7,259 nucleotides of DNA from NCBI GenBank assembly GCA_003486675.1, contig DNGG01000024.1:1-7259 (forward strand), in the 5' to 3' direction. The notes under the pieces were generated by a model. The model had not been told where the DNA came from. It was given only the letters and a program-made list of their open reading frames with translations, and did not search any database. Made by a program: the position numbers and the translations under genes. Positions 1 through 5,781 of the stretch are shown piece after piece (the stretch's first letter is position 1; every line of letters starts with the position of its first letter). The DNA is from Cyanobacteria bacterium UBA11372 (GTDB taxonomy: Bacteria > Cyanobacteriota > Cyanobacteriia > Cyanobacteriales > Aerosakkonemataceae).

Positions 1-339
1 TCGCGCAAAGCGATTAACCAAGTACAGCGGTTTGTCCGTACCCTGCTTAAAGACGACGTTCCCCAGCCAAAAATAGCGCCAGAAAATATAGAAAGGATCG
101 TAGACACCCTGACGACGGGACAAGTTACCCACGACTATCCCATCACAGTAGAAGAAGCGACGCAACTCGGTTTGCCCATTACGGTAGGGTTGCCAAACTC
201 GATTTATAACTTGATGGAATTGTACCCGCAACCCCAAGGCGGGCGTCCTTCGGTTCAGTATATTCCCATGCCCTACCAACCCCGCCCGGTTTTACCCGAA
301 CCCAAAGGCAGACCTTTACCTGAAAATGCTCGCAATTAG
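1..339 (+). CDS. C-terminal part of an SDH-family Clp-fold serine proteinase-like protein (5' end outside window)
   Basis: The open frame enters from the left edge and gives 112 codons before TAG at 337-339. The fragment contains THDYPI at local residues 43-48, followed by an EEATQLGLP stretch. From memory of the family, this pattern is typical of the C-terminal region of serine dehydrogenase proteinase (SDH) proteins, which share the ClpP/crotonase fold and are often membrane-associated. The catalytic Ser and Lys would lie upstream and cannot be checked. The last 35 or so residues are Pro-rich (PMPYQPRPVLPEPKGRP) and look like a disordered tail. The stop codon lies inside a 5-bp duplication caused by the adjacent repeat element, so the original stop appears to have been kept. 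The coding frame is certain; the family assignment is moderately sure. Confidence 0.62.
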   Translation, partial: SRKAINQVQRFVRTLLKDDVPQPKIAPENIERIVDTLTTGQVTHDYPITVEEATQLGLPITVGLPNSIYNLMELYPQPQGGRPSVQYIPMPYQPRPVLPEPKGRPLPENARN

Positions 340-341
340 GC

Positions 342-489
342 CAGGACTTACGCAACTACACTATATTTGGTGTGATGGTGCGTTACGAAGACAGCTAACG
401 CACCCTACATGTATGAACTAAATATAGTGTGATGGTGCGTTATGCGATCGCTAACGCACCCTACATATATAAACTTTGGGTAAGTCCTG
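342..489. mobile_element. MITE-like element 1 with terminal inverted repeats and 5-bp target duplication
   Basis: The left end CAGGACTTACGCAA (342-355) is matched by the inverted right end at 476-489 (13 of 14 positions). Direct repeats TAGGC flank the element at 337-341 and 490-494, as expected for a target-site duplication. Inside are two tandem units with a period of about 57 bp, each with a perfect 9-bp stem GGTGCGTTA/TAACGCACC (377-385 with 396-404; 434-442 with 452-460). The loop of the second hairpin is the HIP1 palindrome GCGATCGC (444-451). A further inverted pair, ACACTATATT (358-367) and AATATAGTGT (421-430), surrounds the first unit. No transposase is encoded, so movement would need a transposase acting in trans; which IS family supplies it cannot be read from this sequence. 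Confidence 0.78.
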
Positions 490-611
490 TAGGCAAAAAA
501 AATCCATCCCCAAACCGCTTCCCTCCCTTTACAGCTGTTTTCAATGGCATCAACGACAGGGTAAGCAACATTTTTAATAGACTTCTCCAAAAACTCTTGT
601 GGGGTAGGCAT
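405..611 (-). CDS. possible small ORF, 3' end altered by insertion of element 1
   Basis: On the minus strand an ATG at 611-609 opens a 68-codon frame. The first 40 codons (611-492) lie in unique sequence and read as a plausible amphipathic peptide starting MPTPQEFLEKS and ending VWGWIFFA. The remaining 28 codons lie in element 1 and are repeat sequence. If element 1 and one TAGGC copy are removed, the next codon becomes TAA, giving a 40-residue ORF convergent with the upstream gene and overlapping its stop. No clear Shine-Dalgarno is seen (AAAGGCAGG lies close upstream), and element 2 starts only 20 bp upstream of the start. I do not recognise the peptide; it may be a chance frame or a remnant. 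Confidence 0.25.
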   Translation of the reverse strand: MPTPQEFLEKSIKNVAYPVVDAIENSCKGREAVWGWIFFAYRTYPKFIYVGCVSDRITHHHTIFSSYM

Positions 612-630
612 CTTGCCTGCCTTTGAGTTT

Positions 631-919
631 CAGGACTTACGCGCGACGATCCGAGAAACCGGGTTTCTTGCTGCGATCTCTCGTTGCCATCAACGATTTT
701 TCAGAGAAACCCGGTTTCTGGGTTTCTACGTAGATCTCTGGTTGCGATCAACGATTTTTCCTGTAAAGACGATCTCAGAAACCGGGTTTCTACGTAGATC
801 TCTGGTTGCGATCAACGATTTTTCAGAGAAACCCGATCTCAGAAACCGGGTTTCTACGTAGATCTCTGGTTGCGATCAACGATTTTTCAGAGAAACCCGG
901 TTTCTTGGCTTAAGTTCTG
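631..919. mobile_element. MITE-like element 2 containing a four-copy repeat array
   Basis: The element begins with CAGGACTTACGC at 631-642, identical to the left end of element 1, in the same orientation. A degenerate inverted partner, TTAAGTTCTG, ends at 919 (8 of 10 positions). The interior is an array with the 15-base near-palindrome AGAAACCGGGTTTCT at 654-668, 777-791 and 841-855, and the complementary form AGAAACCCGGTTTCT at 705-719 and 891-905. These are separated by a spacer of the type TACGTAGATCTCTGGTTGCG plus ATCAACGATTTTTC. No target duplication is visible at the ends, and nothing is convincingly encoded. The right boundary is less sure than the left. It could instead be an interspersed palindromic repeat cluster that has only captured one terminal motif. 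Confidence 0.55.
771..898. repeat. perfect 64-bp tandem duplication
   Basis: Positions 771-834 and 835-898 are identical over all 64 bases, each beginning GATCTCAGAAACCGGGTTTC. A shorter copy of the same spacer (about 719-760) and a more diverged copy (653-712) precede them. Perfect identity points to a recent duplication, probably by replication slippage or unequal recombination between the palindromes. Confidence 0.9.
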
Positions 920-1008
920 GATTAGATTGCCGATGCCATCTCGGAAGAGCTTCAACATATCTTGTAGTCTGTAGTTGGCGCACTCTCAAAAAAATTCCCT
1001 ATCCAGTC

Positions 1009-2520
1009 ATGTCATCGCTACAAAAACTAGCCAGAAACAATTCCCCGGCGCGTCGGAACCTGTGGTTTGAAAGATTGATGGCGATCGCAGCCACCGCCAA
1101 CTTAGGTTTGGTAATATTTGACTTAAGTTACATACCCTTGCGCGACTTCTGGCTACACGGCACCCTACAGGTTTCTGACCTTAAAATAAAGATTCCCCTG
1201 CCGCCGATTACAAAATGGTACGATCCGCTCAAAGGCATTGAACCCTATCGAGAAACACAAGCATATCTGGAAACGGTAGATCGCTTGCAAGCACAATTGA
1301 AAGCACCCAATGCCTTGCAGTCGCCCCAGGTAGAACAGACTCTGCAAGAACTGCGTCGCAAAAGCAACGAAATGATCGATACAAATCCGTTTCAGATAGC
1401 GGACAAAAGCGGCACCCTGGAAAGAATTAAAAATCGGATGCGCGATCGCCTCAACCAAGAATCTGCCCGCGAGTCTTTCAGAATATTTTGGACTCAAGCT
1501 CATTTATCGAAGTTTGGCACGCAAAGAGAACTGGAATTTTTTAATAGCCAAATCCGTCCTTTAATCGAAACTAACTATTTTCGTCATATCGGGGAAAACA
1601 GCGAATTTATTGACCTGTTCTTTTGGAAAATCGACCAGTGGTTCGCCCTAGCGTTCGGCTTAGAATTTTTAGCACGTACCTTTTATATCAGTCGCCGCTA
1701 TACAGGGGTCAAATGGACAGATGCGATGCTGTGGCGCTGGTACGACTTATTCTTAATCTTACCGATTTACTGGGTACAACCGTGGATGGGATTGCTGCGA
1801 TTTATTCCGGTAACGATCCGCCTTGACGATGCAAAATTAATCAACCTGGAACGGATACGCGATCAAATAAATCGAGGGGTAGTTGCCAATTTTGCCGAAG
1901 AAATCACCGAAGTGGTGGTTGTTCAAGTAATAGACCAAATGCAGGGGTCAATTAAACGGGGTGAAGTATCCCGGTGGTTGACGCAATCGGAAAATCGGCC
2001 TTACATAGACCTGAATAATACTAACGAAGTGGAAGCGATCGCCGACATCCTCACCAAACTCGTCGTCTATCAGATTGTCCCCAAAATCCAGCCCGATATC
2101 GAAGCGATCCTGCGCCACAATATCGAAAGCATCCTCAGCAACTTGCCCGCCTACCGCAGTTTAAAAGGTATACCGGGATTAGGCAGCGTCCCGGCGCAGC
2201 TAACCGATAAATTAGTTACGGAGATATCCCAAGCACTTTACGAAGCCCTGAAAGCGGGGGTAGAAGACCCAGTGGGTGCTAAACTAACCGCGCAACTCGT
2301 ACAACATCTGGGGGAAGCGATCGCCTCTGAAGCCAAAAACCAAAATACCCTAGACCGAGTGCAAAGCCTGCTCGTAGACATGCTCGAAGAAATTAAAATT
2401 AATTACGTCGAGCGCTTATCTCAAGAAGACGTAGAAGCCGTCCTAGAAAAGACTCTCAAACTGCGTCAGATCGCCCATGGCGACGCAGAAAAGCGAATTA
2501 CCCCTTCAAAAGTCCTTTGA
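1009..2520 (+). CDS. unrecognised 503-residue membrane protein with a partial voltage-sensor-like region
   Basis: I do not recognise this gene by name. The frame runs from ATG 1009 to TGA 2518-2520; no good Shine-Dalgarno precedes the start. Visible parts: a basic N-terminus (residues 1-22), a hydrophobic segment at about 24-44, a polar helical region (80-200) rich in Gln, Glu and Arg that could form coiled coils, a hydrophobic pair at about 200-226 and 240-257, an amphipathic stretch LLRFIPVTIRL (262-272), then about 230 residues of soluble helical sequence. The patterns FGLEFLARTF (216-225), WYDLFLILP (244-252) and LLRF resemble S2, S3 and the start of S4 of ion-channel voltage sensors, but S4 lacks the regular Arg ladder and no pore selectivity motif is visible. 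A sensor-like or scaffold membrane protein is an inference. Four HIP1 sites lie inside the gene, so it looks native to the genome. Confidence 0.85.
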   Translation: MSSLQKLARNNSPARRNLWFERLMAIAATANLGLVIFDLSYIPLRDFWLHGTLQVSDLKIKIPLPPITKWYDPLKGIEPYRETQAYLETVDRLQAQLKAPNALQSPQVEQTLQELRRKSNEMIDTNPFQIADKSGTLERIKNRMRDRLNQESARESFRIFWTQAHLSKFGTQRELEFFNSQIRPLIETNYFRHIGENSEFIDLFFWKIDQWFALAFGLEFLARTFYISRRYTGVKWTDAMLWRWYDLFLILPIYWVQPWMGLLRFIPVTIRLDDAKLINLERIRDQINRGVVANFAEEITEVVVVQVIDQMQGSIKRGEVSRWLTQSENRPYIDLNNTNEVEAIADILTKLVVYQIVPKIQPDIEAILRHNIESILSNLPAYRSLKGIPGLGSVPAQLTDKLVTEISQALYEALKAGVEDPVGAKLTAQLVQHLGEAIASEAKNQNTLDRVQSLLVDMLEEIKINYVERLSQEDVEAVLEKTLKLRQIAHGDAEKRITPSKVL

Positions 2521-2589
2521 GCAGAGAACTCGCCCCTACTGGGTGGCAAGCCGAACAGAATCGCGCCGCTAAACCGATCTAGCCCGCGC

Positions 2590-3017
2590 GTGCCCGCGTG
2601 AGGTAAGCTAGAAACAGCGGGGAACAAAACCTGTTGTTCGCCGTCAAAGTAAAGACACCTTTCGTCAGCACCCCCGGCTGAAGCGCTCTTTCTTCAGGCT
2701 CAATCTTGAAGTTCAAGGGCTTCACAATAGCTGACCAGACTAAGGTAGCAATACCTACGTTATCCTCAAGCGTTAAAGTTCCTACCTTGGAATGCGTGCC
2801 AGTTCCGAGCTGCTAGAATCCAACGGTTAAACAGGCTTAAAGGGGTAAGCGAGTGCCGTTGGAAAAGTACCGAGGGATAACTTTGTCGAGGCAAACTTAA
2901 CTCGCGTAAGCGAAGTGTGCTGCGTAAGCAGATGCCCCTATGCGTACTCTTTGAGCGTTGTGAGTCTGTAACTGCCCAGACGAAAGACAAATGCACTCAT
3001 GTCACCGCAACAACTAG
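2590..3017 (+). mobile_element. group II intron remnant: 5' (domain I-like) region only
   Basis: No convincing ORF is present, but the stretch has the look of a bacterial group II intron 5' region. It starts GTGCCCGCGTGAGG (compare the family 5' end GUGYG). It contains helices such as CTAAGGTAG (2740-2748) with CTACCTTGG (2782-2790, one G-T pair) and CCAACGG (2820-2826) with CCGTTGG (2856-2862). Two hairpins are capped by GUAA (GNRA) tetraloops, at 2902-2913 and 2920-2931. The run GTGCCAGTTCCGAGCTGCTAG and the AGACGAAAGACAAATG block match my recollection of cyanobacterial intron domain I. The reverse transcriptase ORF and a domain V hairpin (AGC...GUACGGUU type) are missing, so it cannot splice alone. 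The 3' limit is approximate. Another structured RNA remains possible. Confidence 0.55.
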
Positions 3018-3027
3018 ACCTCTGGCG

Positions 3028-3100
3028 GTAGGGGCAACCAAGTATTTGACGGCGAATAAATTCGCCGCGTTGCCTTTACTCCACGCAATAAATTGCGTGG
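3028..3100. repeat. palindromic repeat pair with shared AATAAATT cores
   Basis: CGGCGAAT (3050-3057) pairs perfectly with ATTCGCCG (3060-3067) and is enclosed by an outer imperfect arm GTAGGGGCAAC (3028-3038) with GTTGCCTTTAC (3069-3079; the two mismatches become G-U pairs in RNA). Immediately after, CCACGCAAT (3081-3089) pairs perfectly with ATTGCGTGG (3092-3100). Both inner hairpins share the centre AATAAATT but have different arms, typical of small palindromic repeats scattered between cyanobacterial genes. Function unknown. Confidence 0.8.
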
Positions 3101-3123
3101 CTCCCAGGCTCCCGGTTTTCTTT

Positions 3124-3147
3124 AGGTGGGTGTACCCCACTTTTTTT
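3124..3147 (+). terminator. intrinsic terminator upstream of rimP
   Basis: GTGGG (3126-3130) pairs with CCCAC (3136-3140) around a TGTAC loop, extended by a G-T and an A-T pair, and is followed directly by seven T residues (3141-3147). It would stop transcription coming from the 503-residue gene and the intron remnant. Only 39 bp separate the T-run from the rimP ATG, so the rimP promoter must be in or very near this segment, or the hairpin acts as an attenuator in the leader. TTGCAG at 3149-3154 is a weak -35 candidate; no good -10 is seen. Confidence 0.7.
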
Positions 3148-3186
3148 ATTGCAGTTGTTTCGTAGGTTAAACATTGTAACAGGACA

Positions 3187-3648
3187 ATGGCTCATCCTCT
3201 GATACCACAAATTATTGAATTGGCAACCCCCGTTGCCCTTGACTTAGGATTGGAGGTGGTAGGAGCTGTATTTCAAACAAATCAATACCCACCAGTCCTG
3301 CGCGTGGACATCCGCAACCCCGAACAAGATACCAGTTTGGATGACTGCGAGCGGATGAGTCGAGCCTTAGAAGCCGCCCTCGATGCCACAGAGATTATCC
3401 CCGATGCTTATATCCTGGAGATCTCCAGTCCGGGCATATCGCGCCACCTGAGTACAGACCGAGAGTTTATATCTTTTAAAGGATTTCCCGTTCTCGTAGA
3501 GACGCAAGAAGCCCATCAAGGTAAAAGCTCCTGGCAAGGGAAATTGATCAAACGGGATGAAGACGCGGTTTATATCAATCAAAAAGGTAGAGCGATCGCA
3601 ATTCCCCGCTCCTTGATTACCAGGGTGCAACTAGAAGAAGAAAGCTGA
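3187..3648 (+). CDS. rimP: ribosome maturation factor RimP
   Basis: This 153-residue protein is required for maturation of the 30S ribosomal subunit. The family signature is clear: LDDCERMSRALEAALD (51-66) and the block around YILEISSPGISRHL (75-88), followed by F-x-x-F-K-G-F-P-V, lie in the N-terminal alpha/beta domain. The C-terminal part (from about 95) matches the Sm-like barrel, ending with ITRVQLE. Length is normal for the family. The start at 3187 gives the usual N-terminus with IPQIIELATPVALDLGLE; AGGA lies only 2 bp upstream, so the ribosome site is poor. It is the first gene of the rimP-nusA-ylxR-infB cluster and follows an intrinsic terminator, which suggests its own promoter close by. 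Confidence 0.95.
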   Translation: MAHPLIPQIIELATPVALDLGLEVVGAVFQTNQYPPVLRVDIRNPEQDTSLDDCERMSRALEAALDATEIIPDAYILEISSPGISRHLSTDREFISFKGFPVLVETQEAHQGKSSWQGKLIKRDEDAVYINQKGRAIAIPRSLITRVQLEEES

Positions 3649-3707
3649 CACTCAGCCGTCAGGGGATAGGGGCGATCCTTAATTGGCAAAGGGGAAAGCG
3701 ATCGGTG

Positions 3708-3745
3708 CTTCCCTATGGCTGTGGGATACGTACTTCCCTATGGCT
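3708..3745. repeat. 13-bp direct repeat in the rimP-nusA spacer
   Basis: CTTCCCTATGGCT occurs at 3708-3720 and 3733-3745, the second copy followed by ACGCGAACGCA. The segment resembles widespread cyanobacterial intergenic repeats of the type TATGGCTACGCGAACGC. It creates an in-frame ATG (3715) upstream of nusA that is not the true start. Confidence 0.75.
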
Positions 3746-3819
3746 ACGCGAACGCATTTGTGCCGCTCGATCCCTCCATACCCCCCTTGGAGTTTGCGCA
3801 GATCGCCCCCAAAGAACCA

Positions 3820-3847
3820 CTGACAACTGACAACAGACAACTGACGA
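3820..3847. repeat. four tandem heptamers (CTGACAA type)
   Basis: Four consecutive 7-bp units read CTGACAA (3820-3826), CTGACAA (3827-3833), CAGACAA (3834-3840) and CTGACGA (3841-3847). This is the short tandemly repeated heptamer pattern known from filamentous cyanobacteria. It lies just 8 bp upstream of the nusA Shine-Dalgarno, so copy number changes would alter the nusA leader but not the protein. Confidence 0.85.
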
Positions 3848-3855
3848 ATCACACT

Positions 3856-3861
3856 AGGAGG
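3856..3861 (+). promoter_or_regulatory. Shine-Dalgarno that decides the nusA start
   Basis: AGGAGG sits 9 bases before the ATG at 3871. It supports this start over the in-frame ATG at 3715, which lies in repeat sequence and has no such site. The in-frame ATG at 3877 is a less likely alternative. Confidence 0.85.
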
Positions 3862-3870
3862 TTTGTGCCG

Positions 3871-5169
3871 ATGACAATGGTTAGTTTACCAGGACTTAAA
3901 GAACTGATCGACAGCATCAGTCGCGAACGAAATTTACCCAGACACGCCGTCCAAGCAGCGTTGCGAGAAGCGCTTTTAAAAGGATACGAACGCTACCGGC
4001 GCACCCAAAACCTGGAAAAGCGCCATTATGACGACAACTACTTCGATAACTTAGAAGTCGAACTAAATGTAGACGAAGAAGGCTTTCGCATCCTCGCCAC
4101 CAAAACCATCGTCGAAAAAGTCAGCAATAGCGACCAGGAAATTGGTCTCGAAGAAGTTCAACTTGTCGCCGCTGAAGCCCAAGTAGGGGATACGGTTGTC
4201 TTAGACATTACACCAGATCAAGGCGAATTCGGTCGCATGGCGGCGATTCAAACCAAACAAGTACTGTCGCAAAAACTGCGCGACCAGCAGCGCAAAATGA
4301 TTCAAGAAGAATTCCAGGATCTAGAAGGAAGCGTCCTGGAAGCGCGGGTGCTGCGGTTTGAGCGGCAATCAGTCATCATGGCTGTTACCAGCGGCTTGAA
4401 TCAGCCAGAAGTCGAAGCCGAATTACCCAAACGCGAACAATTACCCAACGATAACTATCGCGCCAACGCCAAGTTTAAGATTTATCTGAAAAAAGTGCGC
4501 GAAGGTCCCCAGCGAGGACCCCAACTCCTAGTTTCCAGAGCCGCCGCCGGATTGGTGGTTGAACTGTTCAGCAACGAAGTCCCAGAAATTGAAGATGAAG
4601 TCGTTCGCATCGTTGCCGTAGCGCGGGAAGCCAATCCCCCCTCCCGTTATCTGGGACCGCGCACTAAAATTGCCGTAGACACCCTAGAACGGGATGTCGA
4701 TCCGGTGGGTGCTTGTATCGGGGCGCGGGGTTCCCGCATCCAAGTCGTCGTCAACGAATTGCGGGGAGAAAAAATCGACGTGATTCGGTGGTCGCCCGAC
4801 CCAGCCACCTACATTGCCAACGCCCTCAGTCCTGCTAGAGTAGAACAGGTACGTCTGGTCAATCCAGAAGGACGTCAAGCCCACGTTTTAGTCGCAGAAG
4901 ACCAGCTAAGCTTAGCAATTGGTAAAGAAGGACAAAACGTCCGCCTCGCCGCCCGCCTGACGGGTTGGAAAATAGACATCAAAGACATAGCCAAGTACGA
5001 TGCCGCCGCAGAAGAGCAAAAAATAGCCGCCGAAATAGCGAGTCAACAAGCCCAAAAAGGTAATATTGAGGCAGAAGACTTCGATTCAGACCTGGAGGCA
5101 ACCGACTCAGCAGCCGATTGGGAGCTAGAAGAAGAAGCCGATCTGACAGAAGATACTGATGAAACCTAA
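3871..5169 (+). CDS. nusA: transcription termination/antitermination factor NusA
   Basis: NusA binds RNA polymerase and nascent RNA and controls pausing, intrinsic termination and antitermination. From ATG 3871 the protein has 432 residues. The N-terminal domain starts MTMVSLPGLKELIDSISRER and includes the REALLKGYERYRR helix (32-44). An S1 domain lies at about 150-215. KH1 follows the SRAAAGLVVELFSNEVPEI block (222-240), with its GARG loop at 284-287 in ACIGARGSRI. KH2 has GKEG at 351-354 followed by QNVRLAARLTGWKIDI. There are no C-terminal acidic repeat (AR) domains as in E. coli; instead a short, strongly acidic tail (about 399-432). This shorter form is usual in cyanobacteria. The frame stays open upstream to 3715, but those 52 codons are repeats and not NusA-like. 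The 3' end overlaps ylxR by 11 bp, which suggests coupled translation. Confidence 0.97.
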   Translation: MTMVSLPGLKELIDSISRERNLPRHAVQAALREALLKGYERYRRTQNLEKRHYDDNYFDNLEVELNVDEEGFRILATKTIVEKVSNSDQEIGLEEVQLVAAEAQVGDTVVLDITPDQGEFGRMAAIQTKQVLSQKLRDQQRKMIQEEFQDLEGSVLEARVLRFERQSVIMAVTSGLNQPEVEAELPKREQLPNDNYRANAKFKIYLKKVREGPQRGPQLLVSRAAAGLVVELFSNEVPEIEDEVVRIVAVAREANPPSRYLGPRTKIAVDTLERDVDPVGACIGARGSRIQVVVNELRGEKIDVIRWSPDPATYIANALSPARVEQVRLVNPEGRQAHVLVAEDQLSLAIGKEGQNVRLAARLTGWKIDIKDIAKYDAAAEEQKIAAEIASQQAQKGNIEAEDFDSDLEATDSAADWELEEEADLTEDTDET

Positions 5170-5464
5170 CTTCCGGCGTTGCGTCAGTTGCCGCAAAGTA
5201 GCACCCAAGGAAGATTTTTGGCGCATTGTCAGAGCTGATCCATCTGGGCAGGTAGTATTAGATCAAGGCATGGGTCGTTCGGCGTACCTTTGTCGAGATT
5301 CTCGTTGCCTGTTGGCAGCACAAAAAAAAGATCGACTGGGAAGGGCGCTCAAAGCCCCTGTCACCCCCCAAATCTACCAGAAACTATGGCAACGCTTATC
5401 CACGCAGCCAGACGGAGCCAATCCCACACCAGAAAATGCAACCGCATCCACCCCGAGCGATTGA
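5159..5464 (+). CDS. ylxR: YlxR-family RNA-binding protein (DUF448)
   Basis: This 101-residue basic protein belongs to the YlxR family, small RNA-binding proteins almost always encoded between nusA and infB; the B. subtilis member (also called RnpM) is reported to act on RNase P. The family signature is present: RRCVSCRK (6-13) with its Cys pair, FWRIVR (20-25), the GMGRSAYLC block (37-45) and Cys50, then KKDRLGRALK (56-65). The Cys residues C8, C11, C45 and C50 are all kept. The last 20 or so residues (TQPDGANPTPENATASTPSD) are a low-complexity tail beyond the core domain. Its ATG lies inside the last codons of nusA in another frame, so it has no separate leader and is probably translated by coupling. 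A good AGGAGG follows its stop, but with no ORF behind it. Confidence 0.93.
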   Translation: MKPNFRRCVSCRKVAPKEDFWRIVRADPSGQVVLDQGMGRSAYLCRDSRCLLAAQKKDRLGRALKAPVTPQIYQKLWQRLSTQPDGANPTPENATASTPSD

Positions 5465-5781
5465 GGAGGAAATAAAAACTGGATTTGGGGTCAGCAACCC
5501 ATCCAGGCGGGTCAGTGCCACAATAGTAAATAGGTAAAGTGCGATCGTCCGCAATTGCTTAAAAGTTGGTGCGACATCACAACAGCAGCCAAAACCTTGT
5601 CTCAACCGATCCGCTTGCTCAAAAGGTAAGCTGCATCAGTAGAGAGCTTAAAACTTTTGTTGTCGTATCGGTTGCACCAACCGCAATCTCAACTCCCACA
5701 AAGGAGGCAGGATGATGTAGATACGGTTAAAACAGCGAGGGCCTGACGCGATCGCTGGTAGGACAAAAGGGGTAAGCGTGG
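5465..5781 (+). promoter_or_regulatory. infB leader: 317-bp gap with a long nested stem
   Basis: No substantial gene is seen in this gap. The RNA of the plus strand can form a long nested hairpin: CAACCGAT (5603-5610) with ATCGGTTG (5667-5674), CAAAAG (5620-5625) with CTTTTG (5654-5659), and TAAGCT (5627-5632) with AGCTTA (5645-5650). TTGGTGC (5566-5572) could pair instead with GCACCAA (5674-5680), sharing one base with the first stem. A smaller hairpin, CTGGAT (5479-5484) with ATCCAG (5501-5506), lies just after ylxR and has no T-run, so it is not a standard terminator. AGGAGG (5464-5469) follows the ylxR stop without an ATG nearby. The layout suggests a regulatory leader for infB, or a processing site; function is inference. 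Confidence 0.5.
5701..5720 (+). promoter_or_regulatory. strong Shine-Dalgarno before a two-codon ORF (ATG ATG TAG)
   Basis: AAGGAGG at 5701-5707 is the best ribosome site in the gap. Four bases later come ATG (5712-5714), ATG (5715-5717) and TAG (5718-5720), 61 bp upstream of infB. A ribosome starting here would stop at once. It may be a start-stop regulatory element, a stand-by site, or chance. Confidence 0.4.

Noticed and set aside
613..861. Plus-strand 82-codon frame across the repeat array
   Set aside because: It is a translation of element 2; the recurring ETGF-type segments follow the DNA repeats and there is no ribosome site.
653..905. CRISPR array
   Set aside because: The intervals between palindromes are the same sequence, the palindromes alternate in orientation, and no cas genes are near.
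2680..2880. IS200/IS605 TnpB remnant or guide RNA
   Set aside because: I considered this because of the short frame ending near 2880, but no TnpB zinc finger or catalytic motifs are present, and the pattern of helices and GUAA loops fits a group II intron better.
2766..3165. Frames on both strands in the region before rimP (2766-2996 minus, 2917-3165 plus)
   Set aside because: They cross helices and tetraloop hairpins of the intron-like RNA and the palindromic repeats, and resemble no protein I know.
5479..5506. Terminator after ylxR
   Set aside because: The hairpin has an internal bulge and is followed by GCGGGTCAG, not a T-run, so it is not a standard intrinsic terminator.
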